This document shows, one piece after another, positions 1 through 11,560 of a stretch of 64,000 nucleotides of DNA. The position numbers and the translations under genes were made by a program. Each line of letters opens with the position of its first letter. The first letter of the stretch is position 1. Source of the stretch: Brasenia schreberi (taxonomy: Eukaryota; Streptophyta; Magnoliopsida; Nymphaeales; Cabombaceae). The DNA is taken from assembly GCA_036023115.1 (NCBI GenBank), contig JAYKKT010000086.1, positions 17,833,501 through 17,897,500 on the forward strand, given 5' to 3'. The notes under the pieces were generated by a model that was not told the origin of the DNA, did not search any database, and saw nothing but the letters and a program-made list of their open reading frames with translations.

Positions 1-143
1 CGCTGATTTGAGTCAAAATGTTCATTATGTGTAGATTCCACATGATTGGAATTACATGATATTGTACATAGAGATGTACTGTACAGCTTTCTCGCTACCG
101 TGCCCCTAGTGCTATCGTTGTTCTTATTTTCTCTTGCTTCTGC

Positions 144-416
144 TCAGTTGGGGCCCCAGCAACTCAAGTAGATGACTTTTCTCAGAGATTCCTCAGACTC
201 CATACTTCTCTCCTGACCCATCTTCTGAAAGTATGAAGATGAGGAATCGACCGTAGCTGTTGAGACTCGCTTCAGTTGCATTGAAGAAGCATAGTTTCTC
301 CTGGCATTCTGATCCACAGCTCTCAAAACTGAGTTGAATCTAATGCCTTGATCTTTCAAGCCCTGAACGGCGGAAGTCACTCCTGCGGCAATCACTGCTC
401 TGTTCATGTAACTCAT
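144..416 (-). CDS. Wound-responsive family protein (DUF3774), copy 1
   Basis: Intronless gene for a 90-residue protein. It has the hallmarks of the plant wound-responsive/DUF3774 family: an N-terminal small-residue helix (residues 5-20) followed by the KDQG motif at residues 21-24, a basic middle part, a Ser-rich stretch at 53-62, and the diagnostic C-terminus ESLRKVIYLSCWGPN. Full length for this family (about 80-100 aa). Family members are induced by wounding and immune elicitors; the biochemical role of this copy is not known. The frame stays open upstream to 662, but a TATA box at 509-516 lies inside that extension. The ATG at 416, in the family-typical context and aligned with copies 2 and 3, is therefore the better start. 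First of four same-strand copies. No signal peptide is obvious. Confidence 0.9.
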   Translation of the reverse strand: MSYMNRAVIAAGVTSAVQGLKDQGIRFNSVLRAVDQNARRNYASSMQLKRVSTATVDSSSSYFQKMGQERSMESEESLRKVIYLSCWGPN

Positions 417-508
417 CTTGCTAAGAAGAAACGAAGATTGAGAAGTTGGTTTTGCTAACTCTTTGTTGATTGTGTTCACGGATGAAAGAGGGAAATGAAG
501 ATCAATTG

Positions 509-516
509 TATTTATA
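509..516 (-). promoter_or_regulatory. TATA box of DUF3774 copy 1
   Basis: TATAAATA on the minus strand, about 95 nt upstream of the ATG. It sits at the start of a block (509-658) that is conserved in copies 2 and 3. The spacing gives a leader of about 60-70 nt. Confidence 0.7.
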
Positions 517-658
517 GAAGGGGGAGGTTCATGGTACCTTAAAAGTGAGGATGTGGTTTCCGCAAGTTGGGATGGATAGTGCTGCAAAACCGGGTTCTTC
601 GATGCAAAAACAGTTGGCGGTAGTCCTGAAACCTCCCATGGTTTTGGCAATATGGTAA
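517..658 (-). promoter_or_regulatory. Conserved proximal promoter block, copy 1
   Basis: About 140 bp directly upstream of the TATA box that aligns closely with 13071-13208 (copy 2) and 21583-21718 (copy 3). Shared islands read on the plus strand include TTCATGG, GCAAGTTGG, AAAACCGG and CCATGGTTTTGGCAATA. Conservation of discrete islands separated by less conserved spacers suggests retained transcription-factor sites; which factors bind is not known. Confidence 0.55.
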
Positions 659-754
659 ACAATAGTAGTAAATAGTAGTGTAGTACAACTTTAGTTATTC
701 CTTATTTATTTTGAGAGAGAGATGAGATCCAATTTATTAATATTTTATATATTA

Positions 755-846
755 TTTTTACAAGAAAAGACCGAAGTTTAACCCACACTCACTCATGCAC
801 CTTTCGCAGGCGAACTCCCTGCCTTTGAGCTAATGCTCTTGGTGCA
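755..846 (-). repeat. SINE-like repeat, copy A
   Basis: Read on the minus strand this resembles a tRNA-derived SINE. There is a box-A-like TTAGCTCAAAGGC, then a box-B-like AGTTCGCCTGC, then a GTGAGTGTGGG stretch and a terminal region ending in TTGTAAAAA. Similar sequence occurs at 14232-14391 and, more distantly, at 44301-44426, always minus. The assignment rests on box-like motifs and copy number within the window only. Confidence 0.4.
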
Positions 847-1400
847 ATATTGTACATTTTTGCGATGGTGCCTCATTTGTGATGATCAACATGCATCCCC
901 GGACCCATCCATGCACGCGTGCTTAACTGGTGAACCATCCAGGAGTGAACTGCTTGCTGTCTCATCTCGGTTAACCACAAGTCAGAGATATCCATATAAC
1001 ACTCGATTTAGGGTTGGCGGGACTAGGCCAATCTCACCAGAACGCATGCATGTTCAATAGACTCAAAATGCGACCTGACATGAGGAGATAGATATTGTAT
1101 TGGTTATAAATGAACTTTTAATATTTTATTGTTTTAAAGAATAAGTTCTTAGAAGTTGCAAATTTGTAAATGAGTTTTTCATATTTTATTTCTTCAAGAA
1201 TAAGTTCTTAGAAGTTGAAAATTTGCTGAACGCCACACATGTCCAACATGAGTCTATACGTGACAACGAAGATATTGACCAAAATAGATTTCATGTGCGA
1301 GGCATCGAATGTAGTGTACACTCTAGACGCTGAGCTTCGAACAGTTCAAACTTGAAACTCAGATCAAACCAAGTCTGAGCTTGATTCGAGCTCACTCACG
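830..1400. repeat. Segmental duplication unit upstream of DUF3774 copy 1
   Basis: Non-coding sequence that realigns with 13330-13790 and 21860-22350. Shared phrases include CATTTGTGGTGATC, AACCACAAGTCA, TAAAGAATAAGTTC, and CCAACATGAGTCTA. It shows that the duplicated unit carrying the DUF3774 gene extended at least 1 kb upstream of the coding region. A short internal repeat (AGAATAAGTTCTTAGAAGTTG at 1138 and 1197) is private to this copy. Confidence 0.6.
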
Positions 1401-1439
1401 TTCAAGCACGATCTCAATTGCATACCGAATTTCTCTAAA

Positions 1440-1600
1440 GATGAACTTAACAGCAGACATGTCAAAATGGGCTGGCCCATCCTGGCCCTGAAAAATTGTG
1501 GGTTAACAGATTTTTTGTTCCACGCTTGTAGCAAGGCCAAATGGCCTGGCCCGTCTAGCACTAGGGCCAAGTTTGGTGGGGCCTTGCCAATGTGTAGGTC
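1440..1600. other. GC-rich patch with repeated GGCC/GGCCC motifs
   Basis: A locally GC-rich stretch with GGCTGGCCC, CTGGCCC, GGCCTGGCCCG, AGGGCC and GGGGCC in an AT-rich setting. Clusters of this kind occur as subterminal repeats of hAT-type elements, but no transposase or target duplication is visible here, so the origin is open. Confidence 0.3.
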
Positions 1601-1719
1601 AAGAATATATATATAATGACAACCAAGCCTTTTTTCCATTCGGCTATACAAATTCTTTTCAAACACTTGTATCAAGCACAAAGTTATCAAGATAACAATA
1701 AGTGTATCTTCAATATTGA

Positions 1720-1966
1720 CTCATCTCCAACAATAGCCAACAACATGAAGTACTTTAACACAAAGGTCTTCAATAAAAAGGCCAACAAACATGATATATA
1801 GCCACAACACGAAGATCTTAATCACATGAAAATACAACTTGAAAGTTATGAGAATTACAAACTATCAAATAACATTAAGTTCATCTTCAAACATTAACCA
1901 ATCTCCATCCAATAGTCAACAACATGAAGTACCTTAACACAAAGGTCTTCAACAAAAGGCCAACAA
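1720..1966. repeat. Direct duplication inside the LINE relic
   Basis: A segment of about 70 bp containing CAACATGAAGTAC and AACACAAAGGTCTTCAA occurs twice, at about 1720-1790 and 1895-1966, offset about 179 bp, with a few substitutions. Confidence 0.6.
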
Positions 1967-2402
1967 AAGTGACAGAGATCTCATATCCATAAAACATAGA
2001 AAGTTAATTGCTACTCTATAATATTTACCTTTTTTGTCATATAGAATACATGATGTATCTTTCTATTTTAACAAACCTATATTAATTTTATGCATAACAT
2101 CTCCATCAAGTTTTTCATCACTATGAAAATTGACCCTAGATATTTTAAACTTTTCTAATGAAAGTTTGTGTCAATCTTAATTTTTATGTCATCAAGTGAT
2201 TAAACTTGCATTTCATATATTTTGTTTTGTTCTTCTAAATCAGAAGCCTTTACTTTCTAATGTTTATCTCTATAATTCTAATTTTTTATTAGGTTTTTCC
2301 TTAGAGTCATCCTCTAACACAATGTCATCCCCAAATAACATAAATCAAATTACTTAATCTTAAATATGTTTTGTTAACTCATCAATAACCCATATAAATA
2401 AA

Positions 2403-2700
2403 TATGCACTTAGAGTTGATCATTGATATAATACAATATTAAGTTTAAAGATATGGGTTTGACTGCTCTTCTTAAGATATTAACTCATCAATGACCCATA
2501 TTAAGATAATACAATAAACATGCACTTACAATAAATATGCACTTAGAGTTGATCATTGATATAATACAATATTAAGTTTAAAGATATGGGTTTGACTGCT
2601 CTTCTTAAGATATTAACTCATCAATGACCCATATTAAGATAATACAATAAACATGCACTTACAATAAATATGCACTTAGAGTTGATCATTGATATAATAA
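2403..2700. repeat. 133-bp tandem duplication (about 2.2 copies)
   Basis: Units begin at 2403, 2536 and 2669, each with TATGCACTTAGAGTTGATC; by eye the first two units are identical. The unit lies within the LINE reverse-transcriptase relic, so an RT segment was tandemly duplicated. Identity of the copies inside a much-decayed host sequence means the duplication is much younger than the LINE. Confidence 0.85.
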
Positions 2701-3019
2701 AAAGATATTAAGTTCTAAATCAAATCCATTGTGCATCATCATACATATCTTTTATAAGATTGATGCAACATTTACGTAATCACTCTCTCTCTCTATATAT
2801 ATATATATAAAGATAAAGATAAAGATAAGTATAAAATACAAAATGCATACATACATATATTCTTTTTATTTTCTTTTAGCCCAATGGATCGAAATGGATT
2901 TGACTGCTCTACTTAAGAAGAAGGTTGAGAGCTTAAAGACCCAAACTTTTAATCATGTTCTTTATCAATATGGTCTCTTTATGTGGAAGCATACATATTG
3001 GGACATATTTTCAAGGCAC

Positions 3020-3530
3020 AAACTACGCAAACAAAACTCAAGCATGTCCATATTTAACTAGGAAGAAAAGCATACGCTTGAACAAATGATATGGTGAAAA
3101 TGGATTCCAAGCTGGGACTTGAAACTTGCTAGGCATTCCAAGAAATAACCTTGGATAATTAAGTCATTCAGAAAGTCTTATATAGTAGATTTTTTGTCTT
3201 AGCAGAATTTTGTGATATAATTTGGTCATTGTCTTGTTTTGTTGTCTTTTCTTCTTGAAATAGCTAGAGATTGTATTTTGAAAAGATGAAGACATAACTA
3301 TCTCTTTCAACTAATTGTCTTGTAGCTGGTGGTTCAAAAGCATCTTATCATTAATTTCTAGTGTGAGGATTTTGCAAAGATTAATGCTGATGGAGATTGT
3401 TTATCTATTCATGGTTGAAGTAATTGGGGAAAGAAAATTTAGAATCTTAAAAACTTGCTATATAACTCTATCATTTTATGGTCTAAGTCCATACAATTAG
3501 AATGGAATGGAGTTGCGTTAGGCAGCTGTG
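3020..3530. repeat. Segmental duplication unit, distal part
   Basis: Aligns with 13800-14231 and then 14393-14440. Shared phrases include CCAAGAAATAACC/TTCAAGAAATAACC, TGGATAATTAAGTCATTC, TTTTGTGATAT and GAAGTAATTGGNGAAAGAAA. No coding potential recognised. In this copy it is separated from the proximal unit (830-1400) by the LINE relic; in copy 2 the two parts are nearly adjacent. Confidence 0.6.
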
Positions 3531-4309
3531 TAAAACGTAGAATTACTATGGATTCTAGAATCACAATTTAAGTTTTTAAGCCATTGTGTATTCTTTGAGA
3601 GATAGTGAACAAGTTGATGAGAATATACTCCACCAAGCTATGTAAGTTAGATGTCTTGCTTGATTGACACTTACATGTATTATGAACAATAGGGTCTCTT
3701 TAAATATTCACGAACATAAAGAGCGTGGTAAGTAGTCTAAAAGAATAAGACGAATTATTGTAGATGGAACAAATATACATTACTTTATAAATAAATAGAT
3801 ATGTGCAAGACATGTAGAGGTTTGAAAAAAGGCTAAAAGAAGATTGCTATAAGCGCTTTGAGATATGGTATTCGAATAAGCAAAAAAGTCGAAATGGAGT
3901 TGACGATATCATAAATAAGAATTTAAAGGAGCATTGGATGAGGTAAAGTTTTATGAGAGCTAGAATTATGTAGAATTTAGAAATGAACAGTCGATTTTTA
4001 ATATTGTTTTTACTTATTCATCTCAAGAAGGATTGAGAAAAGAAATTTTTGGAAGAGTTACATAAGGTAATCAAAAGAGTCTAAGATAAGTATATTATAG
4101 AAATCTTTGGTTGAAATATAAGTATCTAAATTAGCTTCAAAAAACTAACCCAACAAAGACCATACATAATTTACTAACAATCCAAGTATCAAAGGGAGGA
4201 TGTTAAGAGACTTTTATCTAATAAGTTTGTAGGGTGAAGCAATATTACAGAGTTTAAATAGTTGAACTTGAAATAAGTAAGAGAATTGCTTACATATTTA
4301 CTAATGATG

Positions 4310-5500
4310 GAGGATAGTATGAATAAAGTGAATTCTAAGAGCCTACAGGAGAATAGGATGCATCATCAACTTAACACCACGAGAATGGTTTGGCGGGTTA
4401 GAAAAACAGACATTGTGTAGAATTTCATCGTAGGATGCTGCAAGAAAAGAATATACTTGGTAAATTTTGGATGAAAGTAAGAAGACTACAACCTTTATTG
4501 TCAACAAACTTCATCAACAATGGTTAAGTTATCTTTCACCCTTTGAAAAATTATAGGGCATTAAACCTGTAGTCAAACTACTTTGGAGTGTTTGGATGTG
4601 TTATATGTTTCTCCCTTATCATTTACATAGCAAGTTTGATAAGAAAATTGTTAGATGCATATTTTTAGAATATGATAGTCAAAGAAAAGGATTGATGTAT
4701 TGTGATCTTAATGCTAACAAGTGATATACATCATGTAATATGGCACTTGATGAAGCATCCTCCTAGTGATCCTCATGAAACAATTATTCTAGTAAGCAAG
4801 CTCACAACAATGTGACTTTTATTGGCACTTGCAGCCAATAAAAATTGGAACAAATAACAAATGGATGTCAAAACACATTTATGCATGGTGAGTTAGATTG
4901 ATATGATTCAACCAATGAGTTTTCAAAGTAAACATTGTCATGAATATGTATGTGATATACGAAAGGCACTCTATGGGCTAAAACAATTATTTTCAAGAGC
5001 TTGGTATGGTAAGATTGTTGAGTTTTTAGTTCAATGTAGTTATTTAATAACACATGCAAATTATTGCTTGTGCATCAATGCCCAATGAGGGAAGGTAACC
5101 ATTGTGTTAGTGCACACTGATGATCTAATTAATGAAAAGACAATAATTTTCCAAACAATGGAAAATCTGTTAGTTTTTAAGTAAAGGAACTTGGGAACTA
5201 AAACATATTCTAGGTTTGGAGGTTCATCATACACGAGGCATTATTTCTCAATCAACAAAACATTCTATAGATTTGTTAAAGAAGTTTGGAATGCTTTGGA
5301 TGCAAACTAATCTTAACACTGATAGAATCAAATGCCAACATCTGTGCCCATTAATGCAAACAATCAAAAGATTAAAGAATATATATCAACAATTGGTAGG
5401 CAGTCTGAACTACTTAACCCTTATCATGACCAGTCATCCTTCTGCAGTTGGCTTGATGAGTGCTATATGCAAAACTAAAATAAACCTTATATGGAAGTAG
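4310..5500 (+). mobile_element. Ty1-copia relic (integrase end, RT)
   Basis: Conceptual translation in shifting frames gives recognisable copia polyprotein pieces in order: an integrase piece with NGLAGRKNRH-like sequence (about 4386-4420), an SPFEKL-GIKP piece (about 4540-4580), a LHSKFDKKIVRCIFLEYDSQ piece (about 4620-4690), the RT piece KALYGLKQLFSRAWY (about 4960-5010), a degraded active site VHTDDLI (about 5110), and a VGSLNYLTLIMTSHPS piece (about 5395-5450). Many stops and frameshifts. Upstream sequence from 3540 may belong to the same element but I could not read it; no LTRs found. Confidence 0.75.
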
Positions 5501-6229
5501 TGAGATAAATATTATTGTCACACTCCGATCATTGAAATCACCCACCGGTTGGTGTTTGTCATTGGTACATAGTTTTCCTTGGCTAAGCTAACCTTCACTG
5601 AGGTTGCAATAGTTAAGCAAAAGTAAGAGACACAACATGTGCAAAGATGAAAAAGAAGGCAATCAAGATACTTGAATAAAAGCAAAATTATTGTATTGAT
5701 AGCAAAATGTATGTGGCCCATGACATTGTTACAACTCATCATGTTGGACTCTAATTGAGTACCTATATAAAGGGTGTAGATAGTAAAATATATGTTAACC
5801 CTTATCTCTAACTTTGCATGTTGCGGTTAAACAATATCATACCAATCATATGGATCGGTGTAGAAGTTGTGTGCAGTTGATAGTTTCTAAGAGTGTTGTA
5901 CAACAATCTCCTATTATGCCTTCAACTGTCCTCTAAATTCTTTGCTCTTATGCAACTTACCTTGCGAGTCACATATTTAAGTCATCCTCTCACAACATTA
6001 ATAACTTATTAGTCTGCTCAAAATGTTCGCCAATACACCTGTTCTAACAATTTACAACTTGCCTATGAGGTAGCTTCCAAGGACGTGTAGTGTGTATAGC
6101 ATATCCATACTCCTTCAACCCTACGACATTTGACTTGGAAGACACCTTGCCACAAGGAATCTTCTACTCAAATTCTATGGTGCCACCACCAACATGGCAT
6201 TCCCTTGCTTGTGACTATCCTCTAGGTAA

Positions 6230-7070
6230 AGCACTTATACTTTTTGAACCTGACCATCATCTGAGGGCACCGTGCGAATAACATATGGTTGATCGCAATC
6301 ACAAAAGATCACAACATTTGAGGCTGGACTTATTTTTGTATTGCTCATCACCAAGACCTGCTTGCCCAATATCACTTGGTGCTCATCCAATGGTGTAACT
6401 ATGAAGTTGGTTTCCACTCAAATCGATACAACAATTGCCTCCCTCAAGATGGGTTTGGACTTCGAATTCATGACCTTCATATTGTTATTCTTCTCTACGA
6501 TCCTGAGGTTTTGATGTTTAATGTTTAGCTTTTTGTAGGCTCATGAAGTTGTAAATAGCATTAGTGTCCACCATCACATGTGTTTATGTCATTCAATGTT
6601 ATCGGTACATACATAAGAGATTTGTTTATGGCCCACGCGATGATGATCCCACATCAAGTCCTTTGCATGACCAATTTGAATCTCTTCATCCCCAATATCA
6701 TGTCTCCTTTTCACAACATTGGTAGCATGTGCAAAGTCCTTTTTTGCCTCATACTCATTAAAGTAGTGTTGGTCGGTACAATACTAACACTTTCGCCAAA
6801 AGGATTCCTTATCCTTTTTTGAATGATTATCATTCTTCTTCTACTCCTTATTCGTGAGAGATTCGGTTAAGGTATTATTATCTTTGTCCTGCTAAAATTC
6901 TGTCTTTGCACCATTCTATTTTTTAATATCATTTCTAGTACATTTGGGAAGCCCAAATAGCATCTTACTTGCTTGATTTGTAATGCAATATTGGTTTTCT
7001 TGGCTACCTTGAACATATCTATGATATGAACATTTTCAAATATATTAATTTCTTTATACATAGCTTGTTA
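6230..7070 (-). mobile_element. Ty3-gypsy-like gag-protease relic
   Basis: Minus-strand pieces resemble the gypsy gag-protease junction. One is VDTNAIYNFMS, corresponding to the DSGATHNF protease motif (about 6530-6570), followed by PLDEHQVILGKQVL, which corresponds to the conserved D-hydrophobic-V-ILG segment (about 6345-6390). Gag-like low-complexity pieces lie between about 6650 and 7060. The catalytic DSG has become DTN, and there are several stops. Sequence from 5520 to 6230 may be further decayed element sequence or LTR, but nothing in it is diagnostic. Moderately sure of gypsy, unsure of limits. Confidence 0.5.
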
Positions 7071-9580
7071 TAGATTCACATAAGGGTAGTTTGCTATGTG
7101 ATGGATAAAATCTTCTCACACTATACAAAAGATGGTGAATGAACTTTCTCAACCAGTAATTTCCTTTCACTCCACTACAATTGCCAAAACATACTCTTGA
7201 ACTCAAAAGTCTTTTTCGTCATGTTTGCGTAAACATGCATCTTCATATTTTGTTGTACATACCTAATACTAGGATAGTTTTCTCTTTATAGTTACAATTT
7301 TGTATTGTTTTAATAATTATATAATTTCTATAACATAGATGCTCTCTTTTTATTAAATACACATGCATGTGCATACAGGTGGTTATTTGCAAAAAGTATG
7401 AGGATTATTTCTTAATAAACTAAGAATTGAATGATTGTTACTTAAAGGTCCATTTTGATGAACATTGTCATGCATGCGTCCTTTAGTCAGCTACTTGTTT
7501 TTTACTTGAATCTATTTTTGATATGCCATAAAGGAGCTAGGCATAAGTTGTATGCATTTTAGAAAAGTACATTTCTCATGCATACTTCAAATGGTTGACC
7601 ACTTAATTTGTCATACCTTCTTATTTGAGCTTTATTTGGCCATATGAAGTAGTGAACTTTTCTTTTTGTGATGTTTTATAATCTATAGTAAGTTTCAAGA
7701 AGGTGATGGACCAGGTACATGAGAAGCACTATGGGGTATAAGAGGAGACTAAGATTTAGACTATATAGGATGAGGATAAAGGGTTCATAGCATATTGTAG
7801 ATCAACGTACCCCAACTTCATCAGTGCGAGATCAAGTGATATTGCTAGAAGGTGTAGTAGGGGATCTTTCTCAATCTTTTGTCACTCTACAACATATAAT
7901 AAATGAAGTAAATCTCATCTACTATAATGAATATATGTGTATATGTATGTGCATCATGTTACTTTTGATATGATTTGAAATATTACATACCAAATTATGA
8001 CAAATTTGTCTTTTCAAATTATAGAGATGCATTAGCTAGTGCATGACTTAATAAATTCCCTCACCTCTATGCAACAACAATCACCGCATGCAATCAATAA
8101 CATTGTGTAGGTAATCCATATTAATTGAAACTTGTGTTTCTTTTTTGAATAAATTTCTAAATTATATTGGTAGCTACATTAGACTCATGGATTTAGCTTC
8201 TCCTTCTCAGTTCTATGTACATAGCCTACACCTCCTTCAACAAATTTAGAAATTCTTTGAGTATAAATTGAAAGAAATAACGAATTATATACTTCTAGTT
8301 GTGTTGAATGTGATTGTCAATAAACTAGACATAGATAGCATGATCATATTACTTACGGTAATAGCTCTCTCAACCTTTGGCCACTTGAATTAGAAGCGAA
8401 TCATAAGCATATCCTCTGCACAATAGATGACCCAAACTCATTATACTCAGCCTTTGCTCCTATGATAGTGTTTGTGTGTGTAATATTTGAGATGTTGATG
8501 GATAATCAAGATCTTGTATATGTTGGATGTTGAAAAGTCAATGTGTATTAAAGTTAATATCAATATGGTTGACATTGCTTGTTACCAAAACTTTCAGTCG
8601 ACTTGTTTCTCATAACTAGGTTAGCATCGTAACCACCCTTACCATTCAATATACTCATTCTATTGAAATGTATCCATTTTCTTAGGAATTCTACTAGTGG
8701 GATGTAATTCTTTGAATTTATAGGGATTGATGACATTGGACTTTGTTCTCTTTTAACATCCGTCCCATATACATTTGTGTATTCATTATCACTTTATATG
8801 ATATGTTAGACTTATGTTTTGATTACTTTGGGGTTTTGTCTATTTCATATTTGGCCCATACAATATTTGTGTTTTCCTTGTTACTTTGGCTTATATGGCT
8901 ATGTATTCATTTACTTAATTACAAAAACTGTATATATGTTTTGATACTTTAGTTATTTGCAATATGGTTTTATTTGCAAGATCAAGTGTATTATTATTAT
9001 TGGATGTTATTTGGAAATGTATAACAGATGTATGTGATGGAGATGGAAACTTATTTTCAAGGGCTTCTTCGATCGATGTAAACCACCAGAGTAATAAGCT
9101 TAAAATAATTTTCACTGTGATTCATTAAATATTCCGATAGTTTAACTCCTGCAAACCTTTGTACGAAAACCTTTTCTGATAACTTCCAAAAATTAATTCT
9201 AATTATTTTTGTAAGAGGAATTTTTTGGTGCTGGAAAACTATTCATGGTAATTCAACAAAAGCTTTTTTGTTAGTTTGAGTAGTTGATGGAAAATCTTGT
9301 TTTTGGGTATTGTAGACCTAGTTGGTTTTTCACATATTTTTGGAGGTTCAACATTTTTCTTCTGACTCTAGATTTTCATTGGTACTTTCTAATGGTTGTA
9401 TTTTGTTTCCAATAGTTTTAACCATCACAAATCTCATTTCAAGTATTTGAAATATTGGAAATAACCTTTTTCAGAATCGTTGTAAAAATATGATTTGTAT
9501 TAGTCATATGAAGGAATCTAAATCCATTTTTTATTATATTCCAAGAGTTTTAGTTATTGTTAGCCAAATCAAAATATATG
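7071..9580. other. No gene recognised
   Basis: AT-rich sequence with only short open frames. Around 7800-8110 there are two short readable stretches (one with LLEGVVGDLSQSFVTLQH, another with a SMQQQSPHAINNIV-like reading separated by AT-rich sequence) that could be exons of a plant transposon protein. They are too short to assign. Confidence 0.4.
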
Positions 9581-9589
9581 AAAATGATA

Positions 9590-11560
9590 AGAAGGGTGAA
9601 ATTTTTTATAGATCAAAGATCTAAGTATATAGTTGTTGCCATTGACTTGGACACCATGACTATCGAATAACTCAAGAAGCATAAAAAGAATTTATCAAAC
9701 AAGCTTTGCAAGTGATGCTTTCTTTGAAAGAAAAAAAGCGTGTTTCCTTTCAAAGAGGTTGAGCAATAAAAAGGTCATGATAAAGGTGGAAGAGGAAGCA
9801 ATAAATTTACAAATAAAAAAGAAAACCAAGGGTCTTCAAGTAAGAGGGTATGAAAGAGGTAGTGGATGACAAACAAGGTACGACAAATCAAATGTTGAAT
9901 GTTTTGTATACTCACCATAAATATGAATATGTTTCATAGAAATGCAAAAAAAAATATCAAAGAAAAATCAAAATTTATAGAGAGAAAAAACAAAGAAGTG
10001 GACTGTGTTTTGCTTCTTGGTAGCAAAGAAAACAATGTTAAAGATATCAACCATGATATCTTGACTCTAGTGTAAGTAATTATATAAGAAGAATTTATTT
10101 GTAGAACTTGATTAATCAATTAGAGGCAATATAACTTTTAGAGAATAGTTAATTCGCCAACTATGGTATTCATTTGAAGAAAATGTGCCATTTCAGTTCG
10201 CTTGAAGGATGAATGTCGTCAATTATAAAAACTCTTAGAGAAAAATTATGATATTCATTTGAAAAATAACAGTTTAGTTATAAAGAATGATAAATGAAAG
10301 TTGTTAGGAAGCATTTCCATCAAATAAAATGTTTGTTCTTAATTTTCAAAGTGATGTTCCAAAGTGCCAATAGTCGTGTTTTAAAATTCTTGTTGGCTTT
10401 GGAATATGATATCTGATCACTTAAAGTTTGATGGTTTCAAATTGATAGGAAAAGATAGTATAGTGAAGGATCTCCAAAAAATCAATCAATTGAGTCAATT
10501 ATATGAAAGATATATTTTCAACAAGCAAGCAAGAATAAGGTTTTTGAAGGAGTCTTTACTAAGAGTGCAACATCTTTTATGGTTGATATTTATGAAGTAT
10601 ATGGACCTATGAAGCTATCTTTGCTTGGTAAGAACAACTTTTTTTCTATTCGTTCTTGATTATTCTCGAAAAAGTTGGGTGTAAAAGAAAGATCGGAGGT
10701 ATTTGAGACCTTCAAAAATTCAAGGGAATGGTAGAAAAGTAAAGCAACTATAAAAATCTAAGTTATTGAACTTGATAGAGAGAGAGAGAGAGAGAGAATT
10801 TACTTCCAAATAATTTCTAGCATCTTCATAAAAGAATGGAATTCATTGTACCATAACAGTCTCAACATCACCTTTACAAAATGTAGTCGTAATAAAGAAC
10901 AAGACGATTCTCAATACGATGCTGAGTACTTTGCATGCTCAACGTGGAGAAAGAATATGCCTGAAGATTTTTGGATGGAAGTTGTTGCTTATGCAGTCTA
11001 CTTAACGGATCAAAGTCATACTACAAGTATTTGTGCCAAAATACCACAAGAGGCATGGAGTAGTTTCAAGCTAAGTATCTTTCACTTGCGAGTTTTGGAG
11101 GCATTGCATATGTATATGTAACGGATGAGAAGAGAACTAAACTTCAAGAGGAAAGGGAGAGGCATGTATTTATTTGTTATGGTCAAACTTCCAAATATTA
11201 CAAATTGTAAAATCTTATTAGTGATAAATAATCATTGAAGAAGGGGAGGCATGTATTTATTTGTTATCTTTCACTTTCTTTGATGAAGAAAAAGAAGATG
11301 CAGCCAAGTTTACCTACAAATCTTCCTCAAAGTTCATATGAAGATCAAACATGTTCAAGTGAAAGACCTAGAAAAACAAGAAGTTTTCGTGAAATACATC
11401 GTATAATGGAGGTAATACACAATTTGAATCAATTTACTGACTTTTATTCACTTGTTGTGCGAGCTTATAGATTTTCAAGAGGCACTGCGTGATAAAAGAT
11501 GGGGAAATATCATGAACAAAGAAACCAAGGAGATCAAGAGGAATGATACTTGGCATGACA
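9590..11560 (+). mobile_element. Ty1-copia relic (gag, GAG-pre-integrase, integrase)
   Basis: A collinear but heavily broken copia polyprotein. Gag end: TMTIE-L near 9655-9670, then a Gly/Arg-rich stretch and a zinc-knuckle remnant (VECF then YEYVS-K-CKKK, about 9890-9955), which has lost one cysteine position. Next come LRDNYDIHLKNN-like and MFVLN-QSDVPKC pieces (about 10240-10370), then HLKFDGFKLIGKDSIVKDL and the QLYERYIFNKQAR piece (10410-10540), where the H-C zinc ligands are partly lost. NNFFLFVLDYSRKSWV (about 10625-10685) is integrase core. Then PQEAWSSFKLSIFHLRV (about 11045-11095), and a start-of-RT piece ALRDKRWGN followed by NDTWHD (about 11480-11560). No intact domain; LTRs not resolved. 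Confidence 0.8.

Larger units (their letters stand above)
1612..2765 (-). mobile_element. RTE-clade LINE relic (reverse transcriptase C-terminal part)
   Basis: On the minus strand, short frame-shifted pieces match the RT of the LINE at 54249-56445. In order: a LIKDMYDDAQ-like piece (about 2760-2725), a STLSAYLFIWVIDELTKHI-like piece (about 2425-2355), a GDDIVL active-site piece (about 2320), EKPNKKLEL, LESKGF, then the KYLGS-like piece (about 2130) and KYYRVAI (about 2010). The sequence near 1612-1665 resembles the 3' end of the same family (AAAGAATTTGTATAGCCG followed by AAAAAAGGCTTGGTTGT). About 280 bp between 1690 and 1975 does not match and may be a later insertion. Many stops; dead copy. 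Confidence 0.7.

Noticed and set aside
144..662. A 172-codon reading frame extending DUF3774 copy 1 upstream
   Set aside because: The extension covers the TATA box and conserved promoter, has no counterpart in copies 2-3, and the 90-residue protein already has family length.
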